A stretch of DNA of 64,000 nucleotides from Deltaproteobacteria bacterium (GCA_030694465.1 JAUXYJ010000081.1:92029-156028); one strand, 5' to 3'; counted from the first letter of the stretch, positions 8,638 to 17,157 are shown. Made by a program: numbers and translations. Notes: generated from the letters alone by a model not told the origin.

Positions 8638-9323
8638 GGCTTGCGATTATCCCGGCCCGTGGCGGCAGCAAGCGGATCCCACGAAAGAACATTAAGCCGT
8701 TTTTGGGCAAACCGATCCTCGCGTACAGCATCGCCGCGGCGCGCGCGTCGGGGTGCTTTGACACGGTGATGGTCTCGACCGACGACGAAGAGATCGCGAC
8801 CGTAGCGAGGGCACATGGCGCTGAAGTGCCCTTTTTGCGCGACGCTGAGACTGCGTCGGATACGGCGACGACGGCGGCGGTGCTGCTCGAGGTGTTGCAG
8901 CGCTATTGCGCCCAGGGGGAGGACTTTGCGCAGGCGTGCTGCATCTATCCCACGGCGCCGTTTGTGACTGCAGAGAAGCTCCGTGGGTCGCTGACGATGC
9001 TCACGGAGGGTGCGTACGACTCAGTGATCTCGATGGTGCGCTACTCGTTTCCGATTCAGCGCGCGCTTGAGCGCGTGGGCGAGCGTGTCGCGTTTGTCTC
9101 GCCCGAGTTTGCGCTCTCGCGCTCGCAAGACTTGGCGCCCAGGTTTCATGATGCGGGCCAGTGGTATTGGTTCGACGTGCCCACGTTTGAGCGCGAAAAA
9201 CGGCTATTTTCTGCGAACACGGCGGGATACGAGCTCTCTGAGCTCGAGGTCCAAGACATCGACTCCGAGACGGATTGGCAGATCGCTGAGCTCAAGTGCC
9301 GGTATGCGTTGGGGCAGCGCTGA
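8634..9323 (+). CDS. pseF: CMP-sugar synthase, pseudaminic acid cytidylyltransferase-like
   Basis: The 229-aa product fits the PseF/NeuA family, which converts CTP and a nonulosonic acid (pseudaminic or sialic acid) to the CMP-activated sugar. Signatures seen are the nucleotide loop IIPARGGSKRIPRKNIKPF (residues 5-23), GKPILAYSI, MVSTDDEEIA, YPTAPFV, and DAGQWYWFDV, the latter favouring PseF over NeuA, then DSETDWQIAELK at the C-terminus. The TTG start at 8634 overlaps the preceding TGA; no ATG gives the conserved N-terminus. No other pse or neu genes lie in the window, so the sugar precursor must be made elsewhere. A 16-bp palindrome follows 21 bp after the stop. Confidence 0.8.
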   Translation: MRLAIIPARGGSKRIPRKNIKPFLGKPILAYSIAAARASGCFDTVMVSTDDEEIATVARAHGAEVPFLRDAETASDTATTAAVLLEVLQRYCAQGEDFAQACCIYPTAPFVTAEKLRGSLTMLTEGAYDSVISMVRYSFPIQRALERVGERVAFVSPEFALSRSQDLAPRFHDAGQWYWFDVPTFEREKRLFSANTAGYELSELEVQDIDSETDWQIAELKCRYALGQR

Positions 9324-9344
9324 TGGGAGCGGGCAGGGACCGAT

Positions 9345-9360
9345 CCGGCGACGTCGCCGG
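9345..9360. repeat. Palindromic element CCGGCGACGTCGCCGG, copy 3
   Basis: Third perfect copy, again preceded by GAT. It sits 21 bp downstream of the pseF-like stop codon, where a terminator would be expected, but no T-tract follows. Confidence 0.6.
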
Positions 9361-9657
9361 ATGCAAGACTAAGCGCCTCGAATCGCTGGGATCACGACTT
9401 CGTGTGTGACCAGGCAAGAGAGCTCGACGGGCTTGGTCACTCGATCCTGAGAGCAAGCGATCTTGCCTTGACGAAAGGGGAGATCTCGCGTGGACCTCGC
9501 TGAATTTCTGACTCTCTCCATGCATCCGAATTGCAGCCGATCATCCGCGATAGAGGGCTGTGGTATGAGCACCCGCGCGAGACCATGAGGGGCTCACCTA
9601 CAGGTGCGAGGTTGACCGCCCATCGCGTGTGTTTGCTCGGACCCAAGTAAGAGACCC
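9361..9657. other. Intergenic stretch before the flippase gene
   Basis: About 300 bp without a supportable gene; the short frames present resemble no family. It probably contains the flippase promoter. An imperfect inverted arrangement around 9431-9469 (TTGGTCACTCG, AAGCGATCTTGCCTTG) was looked at, but no convincing stem was found. Confidence 0.35.
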
Positions 9658-11130
9658 ATGACAGAGAGCGACAAACCCAACGAGAGTCCCGCGAAGCGCT
9701 TGCTTCGTGCAGCCGCGCAGTTCTCGGCAGGCCAGATGATCGCGATGCTGACAAGCATCGGGAGAATTGCGTTGAGCGCGCACGTGCTCTCGAAGAGCGA
9801 GGCGGGCTTGTGGCTCGGGATTCAGCTCGTCTTTAGCTACGGTGTGAACCTGCATTTGGGCTCTATTTTTGGCGCATTTCGTAGCATCCCGATGCTGAGA
9901 GGGAAGGGAGATTTCGAGGCTTCCAAGCGCGAAGAAGAGACCACGTTTGCGTTTGTGTGCGTGATCTCGATGGTGGCCTTCCCTGTGCTGTTTGTCGCGA
10001 CGAGGCTTACGTGTCCAACCGCCTCGGTGACCCAGGCCGTTGGGGCCGCGGCGACCGTCGTGATCATGCTATTTCGCGGCTACTACAACGCGCTCTTCAA
10101 GGCGCTCAGCCTCTTCAAAGAGGTGGCGCGGAGCATGGTCTGGGGAGCCACGGTCTCTGCGCTGTGTCTCGTCGCGATCTACAAGTGGGGCCTCAACGGC
10201 CTGATGCTCTCCACGGCGGCACAGTGGTTGGTTGAGCTGGTTTTTCTTGCGGTGCGCGCCCCGCGGCTGGCACTGCGACTCAACGCGAGCGTCCTCGTCT
10301 CGCAAATCCGCGTGGGATTTGGCACGCTTCTCACGACGGTCGCGGTGGTATTTCTCACGACCATCGATCGCACCGTGATGATCAAGCGGCTCGGAACGGA
10401 CGCCACCGGCGCGTACTACATCGGCGCCAATCTCATGGTGTTGATGCCTGTGATCGCCTCGATGCCCTCGGCGGTATTGACCCCACAGTTCTTCGCGCGT
10501 TACGGGCGTGGCGAGAGCTTGGTGCCGCTCGTGGATCGCCCGCTTCGGCTCGCCTCGTTGGGATTTGCCTCGCTGTTGGGTGTGGGCTCGGTCGCGACGC
10601 CGGCGATTATCTCAGTGCTCTGGCCCCACTTGTTTAGCGGCAGCGCGGCGGCTCAGTCGGCTCTCTTCGCGACCTATCCGTTGGTGCTCGCAGGGCTGGT
10701 GTCCAACGTCTACTACGCGCACGACAAGCAGTGGCTGCACATCGCGATTTTGTTGGGGGCTGCGGGGTGCGGCTTTGGCTTTGCGCACCTTGGGGTCTCT
10801 CTCTTGCACACGATCACCGGAGCAGCTGTTGGGGCGGCGCTTGGGCTCTATGTGTACCTTCCGGCTGCAGTGCTGGGAGCCTTTTGGTTGCTCAATGAGA
10901 TGAAGCTTGGGATGCAACTTTTGCTGCAATCGCTCTGGCCCATCGCCTACGCGGGTGGACTCTCATTCGTGGTCGGGGCAGTGATGGCGAGGGTGTTTCC
11001 GGGCGCGCTGTTGCTGCAGGGCCTCGCTGGAGGCGCGTTGATGACCCTCGCGGTGCTCCCGTTGCTCTGGCGTGCGCGCGGGCTTCTGCGGCGTGGACTG
11101 GCCCAGAGCGTGGCTCAGCCGGCGACGTAG
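9658..11130 (+). CDS. Polysaccharide flippase, MOP superfamily (Wzx/MATE-like)
   Basis: The 490-aa polytopic protein has about 12-14 hydrophobic segments and charged cytoplasmic loops, typical of the oligosaccharide/polysaccharide flippase family in the MOP superfamily. Such proteins move undecaprenyl-linked oligosaccharides across the inner membrane. Family-like features are the N-terminal AAQFSAGQMIAMLTSIGRI and the central DRTVMIKRLGTDATGAYYIGAN (positions ~237-258), matching the loop that in Wzx proteins reads as D+-hydrophobic-G-x-G-x-Y. Context with the capsule-type gene and CMP-sugar synthase supports a glycan substrate. The last codons form an imperfect copy of the palindromic element and converge on the exonuclease gene, with 16 bp of overlap. 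Confidence 0.8.
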   Translation: MTESDKPNESPAKRLLRAAAQFSAGQMIAMLTSIGRIALSAHVLSKSEAGLWLGIQLVFSYGVNLHLGSIFGAFRSIPMLRGKGDFEASKREEETTFAFVCVISMVAFPVLFVATRLTCPTASVTQAVGAAATVVIMLFRGYYNALFKALSLFKEVARSMVWGATVSALCLVAIYKWGLNGLMLSTAAQWLVELVFLAVRAPRLALRLNASVLVSQIRVGFGTLLTTVAVVFLTTIDRTVMIKRLGTDATGAYYIGANLMVLMPVIASMPSAVLTPQFFARYGRGESLVPLVDRPLRLASLGFASLLGVGSVATPAIISVLWPHLFSGSAAAQSALFATYPLVLAGLVSNVYYAHDKQWLHIAILLGAAGCGFGFAHLGVSLLHTITGAAVGAALGLYVYLPAAVLGAFWLLNEMKLGMQLLLQSLWPIAYAGGLSFVVGAVMARVFPGALLLQGLAGGALMTLAVLPLLWRARGLLRRGLAQSVAQPAT

Positions 11131-11705
11131 CCGGGTTGGGCTTCTCGCTTGGTACGGACGATCCGCTCGTACAATTGTGCGGTGACCATCGCGTCCGCTT
11201 GTGCGCGGTGCGAGACCGTTTGGACCAGCGCGAGCGTGTACGCGAGGTAGCTCAGCCGATAGCTCGCCAGGCCCACGAAGGTCTCACGCGCGAGCTTCAT
11301 CGTGCAGAGCGCGCGGGACATCGGGGGATCGATGCCAAGCCGGAGGGACTCTTGCGCGAGGATTCGCAGGTCGAAGCTCGCATTGTGCATCACGACGGGG
11401 GTGTCTTGGACGCGTTCGCGCAGGGCATCGATCGCATGGCGTGCGTCGGGTGCGCCGCGGACCATTGCGTCGGTGATCTGATGAATCCGTGTGACTTCCC
11501 AGGGGATTCTCATCTGAGGATCGACGAGTGTGCTCCAGGTTTCGATGACTTTTCCGCGCTCGATGAGCACCGCGGCGACCTCGACCAAGCGTGCAGTGCG
11601 CTGGAGTCCCGTGGTCTCTGTGTCCACGATGACGACGCGCTCGGGCAGCTCGTCGAGCGAGACGGGCTTGGCGATCGCGCGGACACGTGGGCGATACACG
11701 TTCAT
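11115..11705 (-). CDS. DEDDh 3'-5' exonuclease, DnaQ/epsilon-like
   Basis: The 196-aa single-domain enzyme has all DnaQ-family motifs: VIVDTETTGL (motif I, Asp and Glu), a motif II Asp in HNASFDLRIL, and the DEDDh motif III HRAQADA with its His and Asp. Such proteins remove nucleotides from 3' ends using two divalent metals and act in proofreading, repair or RNA trimming. Length and lack of extra domains fit a stand-alone epsilon-like exonuclease, not the replicase subunit specifically. The start ATG overlaps the stop of the NTF2-like gene (ATGA), so the pair is probably an operon. Its 3' end overlaps the flippase gene by 16 bp through the imperfect palindrome. Confidence 0.85.
   Translation of the reverse strand: MNVYRPRVRAIAKPVSLDELPERVVIVDTETTGLQRTARLVEVAAVLIERGKVIETWSTLVDPQMRIPWEVTRIHQITDAMVRGAPDARHAIDALRERVQDTPVVMHNASFDLRILAQESLRLGIDPPMSRALCTMKLARETFVGLASYRLSYLAYTLALVQTVSHRAQADAMVTAQLYERIVRTKREAQPGYVAG
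11119..11134. repeat. Imperfect palindromic element, copy 4 (one mismatch)
   Basis: CCGGCGACGTAGCCGG differs from the perfect element by one base. The change creates the TAG stop of the flippase gene, while the other strand encodes the last residues (YVAG) of the exonuclease. It marks the junction of two convergent, overlapping genes. Confidence 0.5.
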
Positions 11706-12181
11706 GCCTTGCGGTGCTTGGCACGATACGCCGCGAGCTGCTCGCCAGCGCCACGCCGCACTTTGCGCTCAAGCCATGACGTACGACCGAATAGCAACCC
11801 GACCAAGCCCAGCGCTTGTCGTGACCACACCGCGAAATCGAAGCTGTCGGTGTGTCGCACGATGAGGCCGTCACGAAACTCAAAGCGCGCGTCGATCTGG
11901 TTGAGGACCTTCTTGCCGGTCGCGCCAAAAGTGTATCGCGCGTCCCAGTGTGCGCTGCCCACGTTGTCGTCCGCGCTCACGTCGCGAAACTCAACGGTGA
12001 GGTCTTTTCCTCGGCTGACGAGCATCCGCCACATGTCGCCAGCCTCGGCTCCGCGCAGAGACTGAAACGCCGGATCGCTAAAGACCACATCGGGGTGATA
12101 GCAAGCGGCCATGCCCTCGGCGTCACGTTGAGAGAAGCTTTCGTAAAAGCGCGTGATGAGCTGTGCGTTCGGGTGTGTCAT
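11702..12181 (-). CDS. NTF2-like / SnoaL-like protein
   Basis: The 159-aa product begins with the characteristic NTF2-fold helix and first strand (LITRFYESFSQRDAEGMAACYHPDVVFSDPAF, residues ~8-39) and continues with the strands DARYTFGATGKKVLNQIDARFEF and RDGLIVRHTDSFDF. The fold is a cone-shaped barrel used by ketosteroid-isomerase-like enzymes, polyketide cyclases and binding proteins, so chemistry cannot be assigned. The C-terminal 45 residues are basic (TSWLERKVRRGAGEQLAAYRAKHRK). Its stop overlaps the start of the exonuclease gene by 4 bp, suggesting co-transcription, although no functional link is evident. Confidence 0.75.
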   Translation of the reverse strand: MTHPNAQLITRFYESFSQRDAEGMAACYHPDVVFSDPAFQSLRGAEAGDMWRMLVSRGKDLTVEFRDVSADDNVGSAHWDARYTFGATGKKVLNQIDARFEFRDGLIVRHTDSFDFAVWSRQALGLVGLLFGRTSWLERKVRRGAGEQLAAYRAKHRKA

Positions 12182-12280
12182 CAGAGGCCGAGATACTACC
12201 CGCGCGCTGGCCCATGTCGTTGAGAACTTCGGTCCGCCGGGGTTGACCTAGTTAGTTGCAGTGAGCAACAAACTTAGATC

Positions 12281-13126
12281 ATGACACGCAATGGACGTGC
12301 GGCGCTGGCCGCAGAGACGCTCTCTATCATCGAGCGTGGCAACTATTTGGCTCCGTCGGGAGTCACTGTCTCGATCGAGAGCGAGCTTACGAAGTGCCAC
12401 GCAGGCACGGTGCTCTACGCGCCCGACGCGCTCGCAGCGTTGCAACGAAGCATCGATCCCTTGGGCGCTCGCAGCGAGGGGGTACGCATCGAGGTGACCG
12501 GTGAGACCACCAGCGCTGCGCTGCGTCGGTTGGTGCAGGACGAGTCTTGTCGTCACGTGATGGGGCTCAATTTTGCGTCCGCAAAGAACCCCGGAGGCGG
12601 CTTCTTAGGGGGCGCAAAAGCGCAAGAAGAAGACCTCGCGCGGGGCTCTTCGCTCTACGCATCGCTGATCACAAAGCCTGCATACTACGAGCAAAATCGC
12701 TCGCAAAATTCACTTCTCTACACCGACCATGCGATCTATTCGCCCGGCGTTGTCTTCTTTCGTGGAGACGAAGACGCGCTGCTTGAGAGGCCGTTTGTTG
12801 CCTCGGTGTTGACCATGCCGGCGCCCAACGCGGGCGAGCATCGCAAGCGGTACGCAGACGACGAGGCCGCGATCACCGAGACCATGGCCCGACGCATCGC
12901 GCAGGTTTTTGCAGTGGCACGGCACCATGGCGACCGGACGTTGGTGCTCGGAGCGTGGGGCTGCGGCGTGTTTCGCAATGAGCCCAACAGGGTGGCAGAG
13001 TGCTTCGCACAGGCGCTCGCGCATCACGAGGTCACCGGCGCGATTGCGCGCGTGGTGTTCGCGGTCTACGACCGGGCGGGAGGACCCAACCGCGCCGCAT
13101 TTGATCGGCGATTTGCAGGCGCTTAG
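12281..13126 (+). CDS. Bacterial-type poly(ADP-ribose) glycohydrolase (macrodomain fold)
   Basis: The 281-aa protein fits the microbial PARG family (TIGR02452/DUF2263). The diagnostic catalytic signature is intact: GGG at residues 105-107 and QEE at 115-117 (NPGGGFLGGAKAQEEDLARG). The family hydrolyses ribose-ribose bonds in poly(ADP-ribose) with the glutamates acting in catalysis. Other matches are the start (AAETLSIIERGNY), YTDHAIYSPGVVFFR and LGAWGCGVFRNEP, which line the macrodomain pocket. No ADP-ribosyltransferase or poly(ADP-ribose) polymerase is seen in the window, so the substrate source is unknown. It converges on the kinase gene, sharing 4 bp at the 3' ends. Confidence 0.85.
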   Translation: MTRNGRAALAAETLSIIERGNYLAPSGVTVSIESELTKCHAGTVLYAPDALAALQRSIDPLGARSEGVRIEVTGETTSAALRRLVQDESCRHVMGLNFASAKNPGGGFLGGAKAQEEDLARGSSLYASLITKPAYYEQNRSQNSLLYTDHAIYSPGVVFFRGDEDALLERPFVASVLTMPAPNAGEHRKRYADDEAAITETMARRIAQVFAVARHHGDRTLVLGAWGCGVFRNEPNRVAECFAQALAHHEVTGAIARVVFAVYDRAGGPNRAAFDRRFAGA

Positions 13127-14661
13127 ATCGCGTTGAATCGACGGTTGCGCGGATCATCACTTGACGGAGGGGTGGCCTGAGGCGCGGTTGCTGGGGGTGA
13201 GGTCCGTCGTGTGGGTGCGATGCGTGGCGTGCTGCGTGGCGTGTGCGCGATCGCGGGCGTCGGCGTGGGGGATTGCGCTGCAGCGACCACGGGTGTCGTG
13301 GCCGGGGTCGCGGGCGCCAGCACTTCGGGGGCGGGATCTGCACGCACGGCGAGCGGAGCCGCAGGGGGCGGAGATGGCGGGACGATCGGAGGCGCGGTCG
13401 CGCGAGGTGTGTTCTGAGTGGCTACGGTCTGCGTGGAATTTTTCTGAGTGAGCGATGACAAGAGCACCCCAGCGAGGACGAGCCCTGCGCCCCCGAGGGC
13501 CCAGATCCAGCCTGGCGTTGCGCCGCGCTTTCGACCGAGGATGGCGTCATGGCTCGCGTGAATTGAGTCAAGCGAGTCGGGCATGGAGTGAGGGGACGTA
13601 TCGACCGATGTGCTGGACGCGCGCGCGGGGGCGGCGATGATGGCTTCGGCTTGGTCTCCGTTTGCGATGTCGAGGATGGTGCGGTCTAGCTGCTGCCGAA
13701 GCTCAACGCGCTGGGTGTACACGTCGGCGAGGGTTGTGCGCATGTAGTCCGCGACCATCCGGTGGCTCGCGACCTTTACCCTGCAATTCTCAAGGGCCTC
13801 TGCGAATCCAATGGCGGACGCAAAGCGCTCTGACTTCTTGCGAGCGAGCGCGTGCATGACCGCGGCGTCGAGCTCGGGGGGGACGTCCGGGCGCAGGGTC
13901 GAGGGTGGAGCAATCGGCTCGGTCAACACGCGTTGAAGGGTCTCTGCGTCGGTCTCTCCCCGAAAGAGTCGGCGACCGACGAGAGCTTCCCAGAGCACCA
14001 CGCCCGCGGCGAAAATATCGACCTGACGATTGAGTGACTCGCCCGCGATTTGCTCAGGTGCGAGGTAGGGCACCTTGCCCTTGATGGCTCCATCCGCTCC
14101 GGTTGTAGCCGCGCGCGCTTCGGCCTTGGCGACGCCAAAATCTGCGAGTTTTGTGATGCCATCAAAGCCGACCAAGATGTTCTGTGGGGATACATCGCGG
14201 TGGATGATGTTGAGCGGGCTTCCGTCGGGCGCGAGGAGATCATGCGCGGCGTGCAGGCCGCTGAGCGTCTCGATCATGATGCGCAGCACGATCTCGATGG
14301 GGATCAGTTTTTTCTGCTTTTTTGCAGCGCGCATGATGCTGAGAAGTCGATCGCCCTCGACGTACTCCATCACCATGTGGAGCGCGGTGTCTGTGCCGAC
14401 ATCGAGCGTAGCGACGACGTTGGGATGGTGGATTCGTGCCGCGAGCCTCGCCTCGTCGAGAAACATCGCGCTGAAATCTTCGTCTCTCTCAAGGTGCGGG
14501 TGGCACAGCTTGACCGCGACGACTCGCTGAAATCCGCCCACGCCTTGCGTGCATCCAAGGTGGACGCTCGCCATGCCGCCCGAAGCGATCTCGGTGAGCA
14601 ATAGATATCGGCCGACTCTGCGTGGGGCTTGGTGGGCCGAGGGGTCTGCAGCGACATTCAT
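13123..14661 (-). CDS. Membrane-anchored Ser/Thr protein kinase
   Basis: This 512-aa kinase has a Hanks-type domain at ~15-285. Visible motifs are the Gly loop (IASGGMASVHLG), the VAVKL lysine, the catalytic loop HRDVSPQN, DFGVAKA with the metal-binding Asp, and PYLAPEQ. The HRDVSPQN form of the loop (Ser in place of Lys plus Gln) is common in myxobacterial kinases. One transmembrane helix lies at ~383-404 (WIWALGGAGLVLAGVLL), followed by a ~108-residue Pro/Thr/Ala-rich tail outside the membrane. The ATG at 14661 was selected because the kinase domain starts shortly after; the frame opens further upstream at 14742. It diverges from a secreted TPR-like protein, a common pairing in these bacteria. 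Confidence 0.9.
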   Translation of the reverse strand: MNVAADPSAHQAPRRVGRYLLLTEIASGGMASVHLGCTQGVGGFQRVVAVKLCHPHLERDEDFSAMFLDEARLAARIHHPNVVATLDVGTDTALHMVMEYVEGDRLLSIMRAAKKQKKLIPIEIVLRIMIETLSGLHAAHDLLAPDGSPLNIIHRDVSPQNILVGFDGITKLADFGVAKAEARAATTGADGAIKGKVPYLAPEQIAGESLNRQVDIFAAGVVLWEALVGRRLFRGETDAETLQRVLTEPIAPPSTLRPDVPPELDAAVMHALARKKSERFASAIGFAEALENCRVKVASHRMVADYMRTTLADVYTQRVELRQQLDRTILDIANGDQAEAIIAAPARASSTSVDTSPHSMPDSLDSIHASHDAILGRKRGATPGWIWALGGAGLVLAGVLLSSLTQKNSTQTVATQNTPRATAPPIVPPSPPPAAPLAVRADPAPEVLAPATPATTPVVAAAQSPTPTPAIAHTPRSTPRIAPTRRTSPPATAPQATPPSSDDPRNRRFNAI

Positions 14662-14762
14662 CACGCATAGTTTCGCAGAAAGTGAAGGTGTTCTCCAGGA
14701 TCGAGCGTGTAAGGGTCCGATGACAGTGGAGAAAGCGCGCATGTCTATGGGATCCTACGCAG

Positions 14763-15776
14763 ATGGCTTACTCCGTACGCGGTCGCATGTTGATCAGAGT
14801 CGGACTCTCTCTCGCGTTGCAAGCAGCGGTGGTCCAGGTGTGCCCGCGCGAGGCGCTCGCACAGACCGCGGCTTCGGTCGCCCAAGCTCGCTTCGAGCGA
14901 GGCGTCACGCTGTTTGATAGCAGCGATTTTGCAGGCGCTTTGACTGAGTTCGAGGCGGCTATTGGCGCCTTTAATTCGCCCAATGTCCGCTTGTACATTG
15001 CGCGCTCGTTGGTGTCGCTCGGGCGACTGGGTGAGGGGTACGTCGAGATGCAGCGGACGGCGCGCGAGGCTGCCGATCTCGCGCAGAGCTCTCCTCGGTA
15101 CGAGCGAACCCGTGAGACCGCGGTGGCCGAGCTGGCAGCGCTAGAGTCCCGTGTGGGTCGGCTGAGGCTGACCCTCGCGCGACCGATGGAGGGGTTGAGC
15201 TTGCGGGTCGCTGGGCGCGAGTTTCCGACGGCGGCGATCGGGACCGCGATCCCCGTGACGCCGGGCGCGATCACGGTGCAGGCGCAGGCTCCGGGGCATG
15301 TCGCGCTTGAAGAGCGAGTCAACGTTGTGGCCGGGCAGTCTCTGGACCACGCGCTGGTGCTCGCGCTTGCGTCGCCGCATGCTTCGCCCATGGGGCCCCT
15401 CGGACCGACCGCGCCAGGTGAGCCGCTGCGCGAGGCTCCAGCGGCGCGGATGTCCCTTGGGCCCGCGATCGCAGTGTCAGCCATCGCGGGCGTTGGGGTC
15501 GTGGGATTTGTCGTCGGCCAAGTCGTCGCCGAGGGGCGCTACGGCGCCGGACAATCGTTGGCCATGGAGGGCGCTTCGCGCGCGATGCTGGACCAAGTTG
15601 TGAGCACTGGCCGAAGCGCTGAGGCCGCGAGCATCGTGTCGATCGCGGTGGGTGCAGCTGCGGCTGTCGCAGCGGTCCCGCTGTTTGTCGTCGCGCTGCG
15701 AACACGAGAGCGTGAGAGCGTCCGAGTGGGGATTTTGCCAACGAATTCGGGATTTGTGGTTGGAGGTACGTTCTGA
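14763..15776 (+). CDS. Exported TPR-like protein with C-terminal membrane segments
   Basis: The 337-aa protein has a signal sequence (LIRVGLSLALQAAVVQVCPREALAQ) with probable cleavage after ALA near residue 33. One or two TPR-like units follow (~38-110, ARFERGVTLFDSSDFAGALTEFEAAI). A beta-rich PEGA-like segment with VTPGAITVQAQAPGHVALEERVNVVAGQ lies at ~160-200. Two hydrophobic segments lie near the C-terminus (AVSAIAGVGVVGFVVGQVV and IVSIAVGAAAAVAAVPLFVVAL). Its function is not known; similar proteins are frequent next to Ser/Thr kinases in Polyangia and may be envelope-associated. ATG at 14787 is an alternative start. The TGA overlaps the ATG of the following lipoprotein gene. Confidence 0.75.
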   Translation: MAYSVRGRMLIRVGLSLALQAAVVQVCPREALAQTAASVAQARFERGVTLFDSSDFAGALTEFEAAIGAFNSPNVRLYIARSLVSLGRLGEGYVEMQRTAREAADLAQSSPRYERTRETAVAELAALESRVGRLRLTLARPMEGLSLRVAGREFPTAAIGTAIPVTPGAITVQAQAPGHVALEERVNVVAGQSLDHALVLALASPHASPMGPLGPTAPGEPLREAPAARMSLGPAIAVSAIAGVGVVGFVVGQVVAEGRYGAGQSLAMEGASRAMLDQVVSTGRSAEAASIVSIAVGAAAAVAAVPLFVVALRTRERESVRVGILPTNSGFVVGGTF

Positions 15777-17125
15777 TGTCCACACGGGTTCGCACGCGCG
15801 CAGGCGCTCCATGGCTGCTGTTAGGGCTCTCGCTCTCGCTCACGCACTGTCGCGCGTGGGAGGATCTCTACGACGCATCGCCTGATGCCATCGCGAGTGA
15901 TTCAGCGATCGATCGCGCGGACATGGGCATCGCACCCGACGCACGTGAAATGGACGCCACGGTGGACTCCGCGGACGTTCAGGTCGTCGCCGATACGCGT
16001 GAGGACACGACGGAGATCGACGCCCAGGACGGATTCACCGCAGAAGACACAGGAGATTCGAGTCTGGACGCTGTCAGCGTGGACGACGTTGCGCCCATGG
16101 ACGTCGCTGACGCACGAGACTCCGGCGACGTCGCCGTGTTGGACGCACGAGACTCCGGCGACGTCGCCGTGTTGGACGCAAGAGACTCCGGCGACGTCGC
16201 CGTGTTGGACGCAAGAGACTCCGGCGACGTCGCCGTGGTAGACGCCAGCGACAGTGGACCTATGGATCCCTGCTTGTGCGCGACCTCCGCCGCGCGATGT
16301 TCGTGCACCGTGACTCCTGCTGCGGCGAGCTGCACCCACCGCACCTCGACCTGCAGCGCGATTGCTCCGTGTCCGACAGGCTTCAGCTGTTCGAGCGGCG
16401 CGTGCGTGTGCAGCGACCCGTCGATCTGCGGTGTGCGGTGCAACGCCGATCGCACATGCGGGTGTGGTCTCGTCTGCAACGCGAGCAACGTCTGCGTCGC
16501 TCCGCCTCCCTGCGCGTTTGCAGACGAATGTGGTGTAGGCCGTACGTGCGATTCGCGTACCGGGCGGTGTGTCAATGTGCCTCCGCCGGGGCCTCAGGCC
16601 GACGGCAGCATGTGTGGCTCACGCTCCGAGTGCGCAGGCGGAGCCTGTGTTCGCAGGACTTGCACACGGCCGTGTGGGCGCAACGCAGACTGCGCACCGG
16701 GTCTGATCTGTGCCGAGAGCGACAACCTTGAGAACAACGGCTGTGTCTTGCCCGCAAGTGGCTGGTGCGGTGCGACCTGCATGGGGGCTGAGTCCGTCTG
16801 TTCGCTCTACCGAACACCCAACAGCAGCAACTGTGCCCAGTGGTGTACGACCAATGCGAGCTGTCCCATGGGCTCGATGTGCTTGGCTGATGCCAACGGA
16901 AACGCACATCCCGCTGCACCCTTTGTAGGCTACCGCGTGTGTGTCGTGGGGACGGCAGGGTGTCGTGCCGACGAGCTCACCGTGCAAAATGCCACGGTGC
17001 GTGTCTGCACACAGGGCGCGGGTTGCTACAACAGCGGCGATTGCGGCGGGGGCTACCCGACCTGCGTGCTCTTCGGGAGCGGTTCGATTGGACCGCCGCG
17101 AGGGCTGTGCACGCGCACCCCGTGA
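15776..17125 (+). CDS. Cys-rich lipoprotein with Asp-rich tandem repeats
   Basis: The 449-aa protein has an N-terminal signal with a probable lipobox at Cys25 (SLSLTHC). It continues with an acidic, low-complexity Asp/Ala/Val segment (~30-160) that contains four tandem 11-residue units (DARDSGDVAVL), then a long Cys-rich half (~165-449) with many short CxxxxxC loops. The Cys-rich part resembles repeats in other myxobacterial surface lipoproteins, for which the role is usually unknown. The protein should be outer-membrane or surface exposed. Translation is coupled to the TPR-like gene (TGATG). The repeats are built on the same palindrome found elsewhere at gene ends. Confidence 0.8.
   Translation: MSTRVRTRAGAPWLLLGLSLSLTHCRAWEDLYDASPDAIASDSAIDRADMGIAPDAREMDATVDSADVQVVADTREDTTEIDAQDGFTAEDTGDSSLDAVSVDDVAPMDVADARDSGDVAVLDARDSGDVAVLDARDSGDVAVLDARDSGDVAVVDASDSGPMDPCLCATSAARCSCTVTPAAASCTHRTSTCSAIAPCPTGFSCSSGACVCSDPSICGVRCNADRTCGCGLVCNASNVCVAPPPCAFADECGVGRTCDSRTGRCVNVPPPGPQADGSMCGSRSECAGGACVRRTCTRPCGRNADCAPGLICAESDNLENNGCVLPASGWCGATCMGAESVCSLYRTPNSSNCAQWCTTNASCPMGSMCLADANGNAHPAAPFVGYRVCVVGTAGCRADELTVQNATVRVCTQGAGCYNSGDCGGGYPTCVLFGSGSIGPPRGLCTRTP
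16109..16240 (+). repeat. Four 33-bp tandem repeats inside the lipoprotein gene
   Basis: Four head-to-tail 33-bp units (16109, 16142, 16175, 16208) encode the 11-residue unit DARDSGDVAVL. Units 1 and 2 are identical, units 3 and 4 differ by a base or two. Each contains 15 of 16 bases of the dispersed palindrome, so slippage or element-mediated expansion is plausible. Confidence 0.9.
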
Positions 17126-17157
17126 CCGCGCCAAAGTGATAGCCTCTAGGGCATTCG

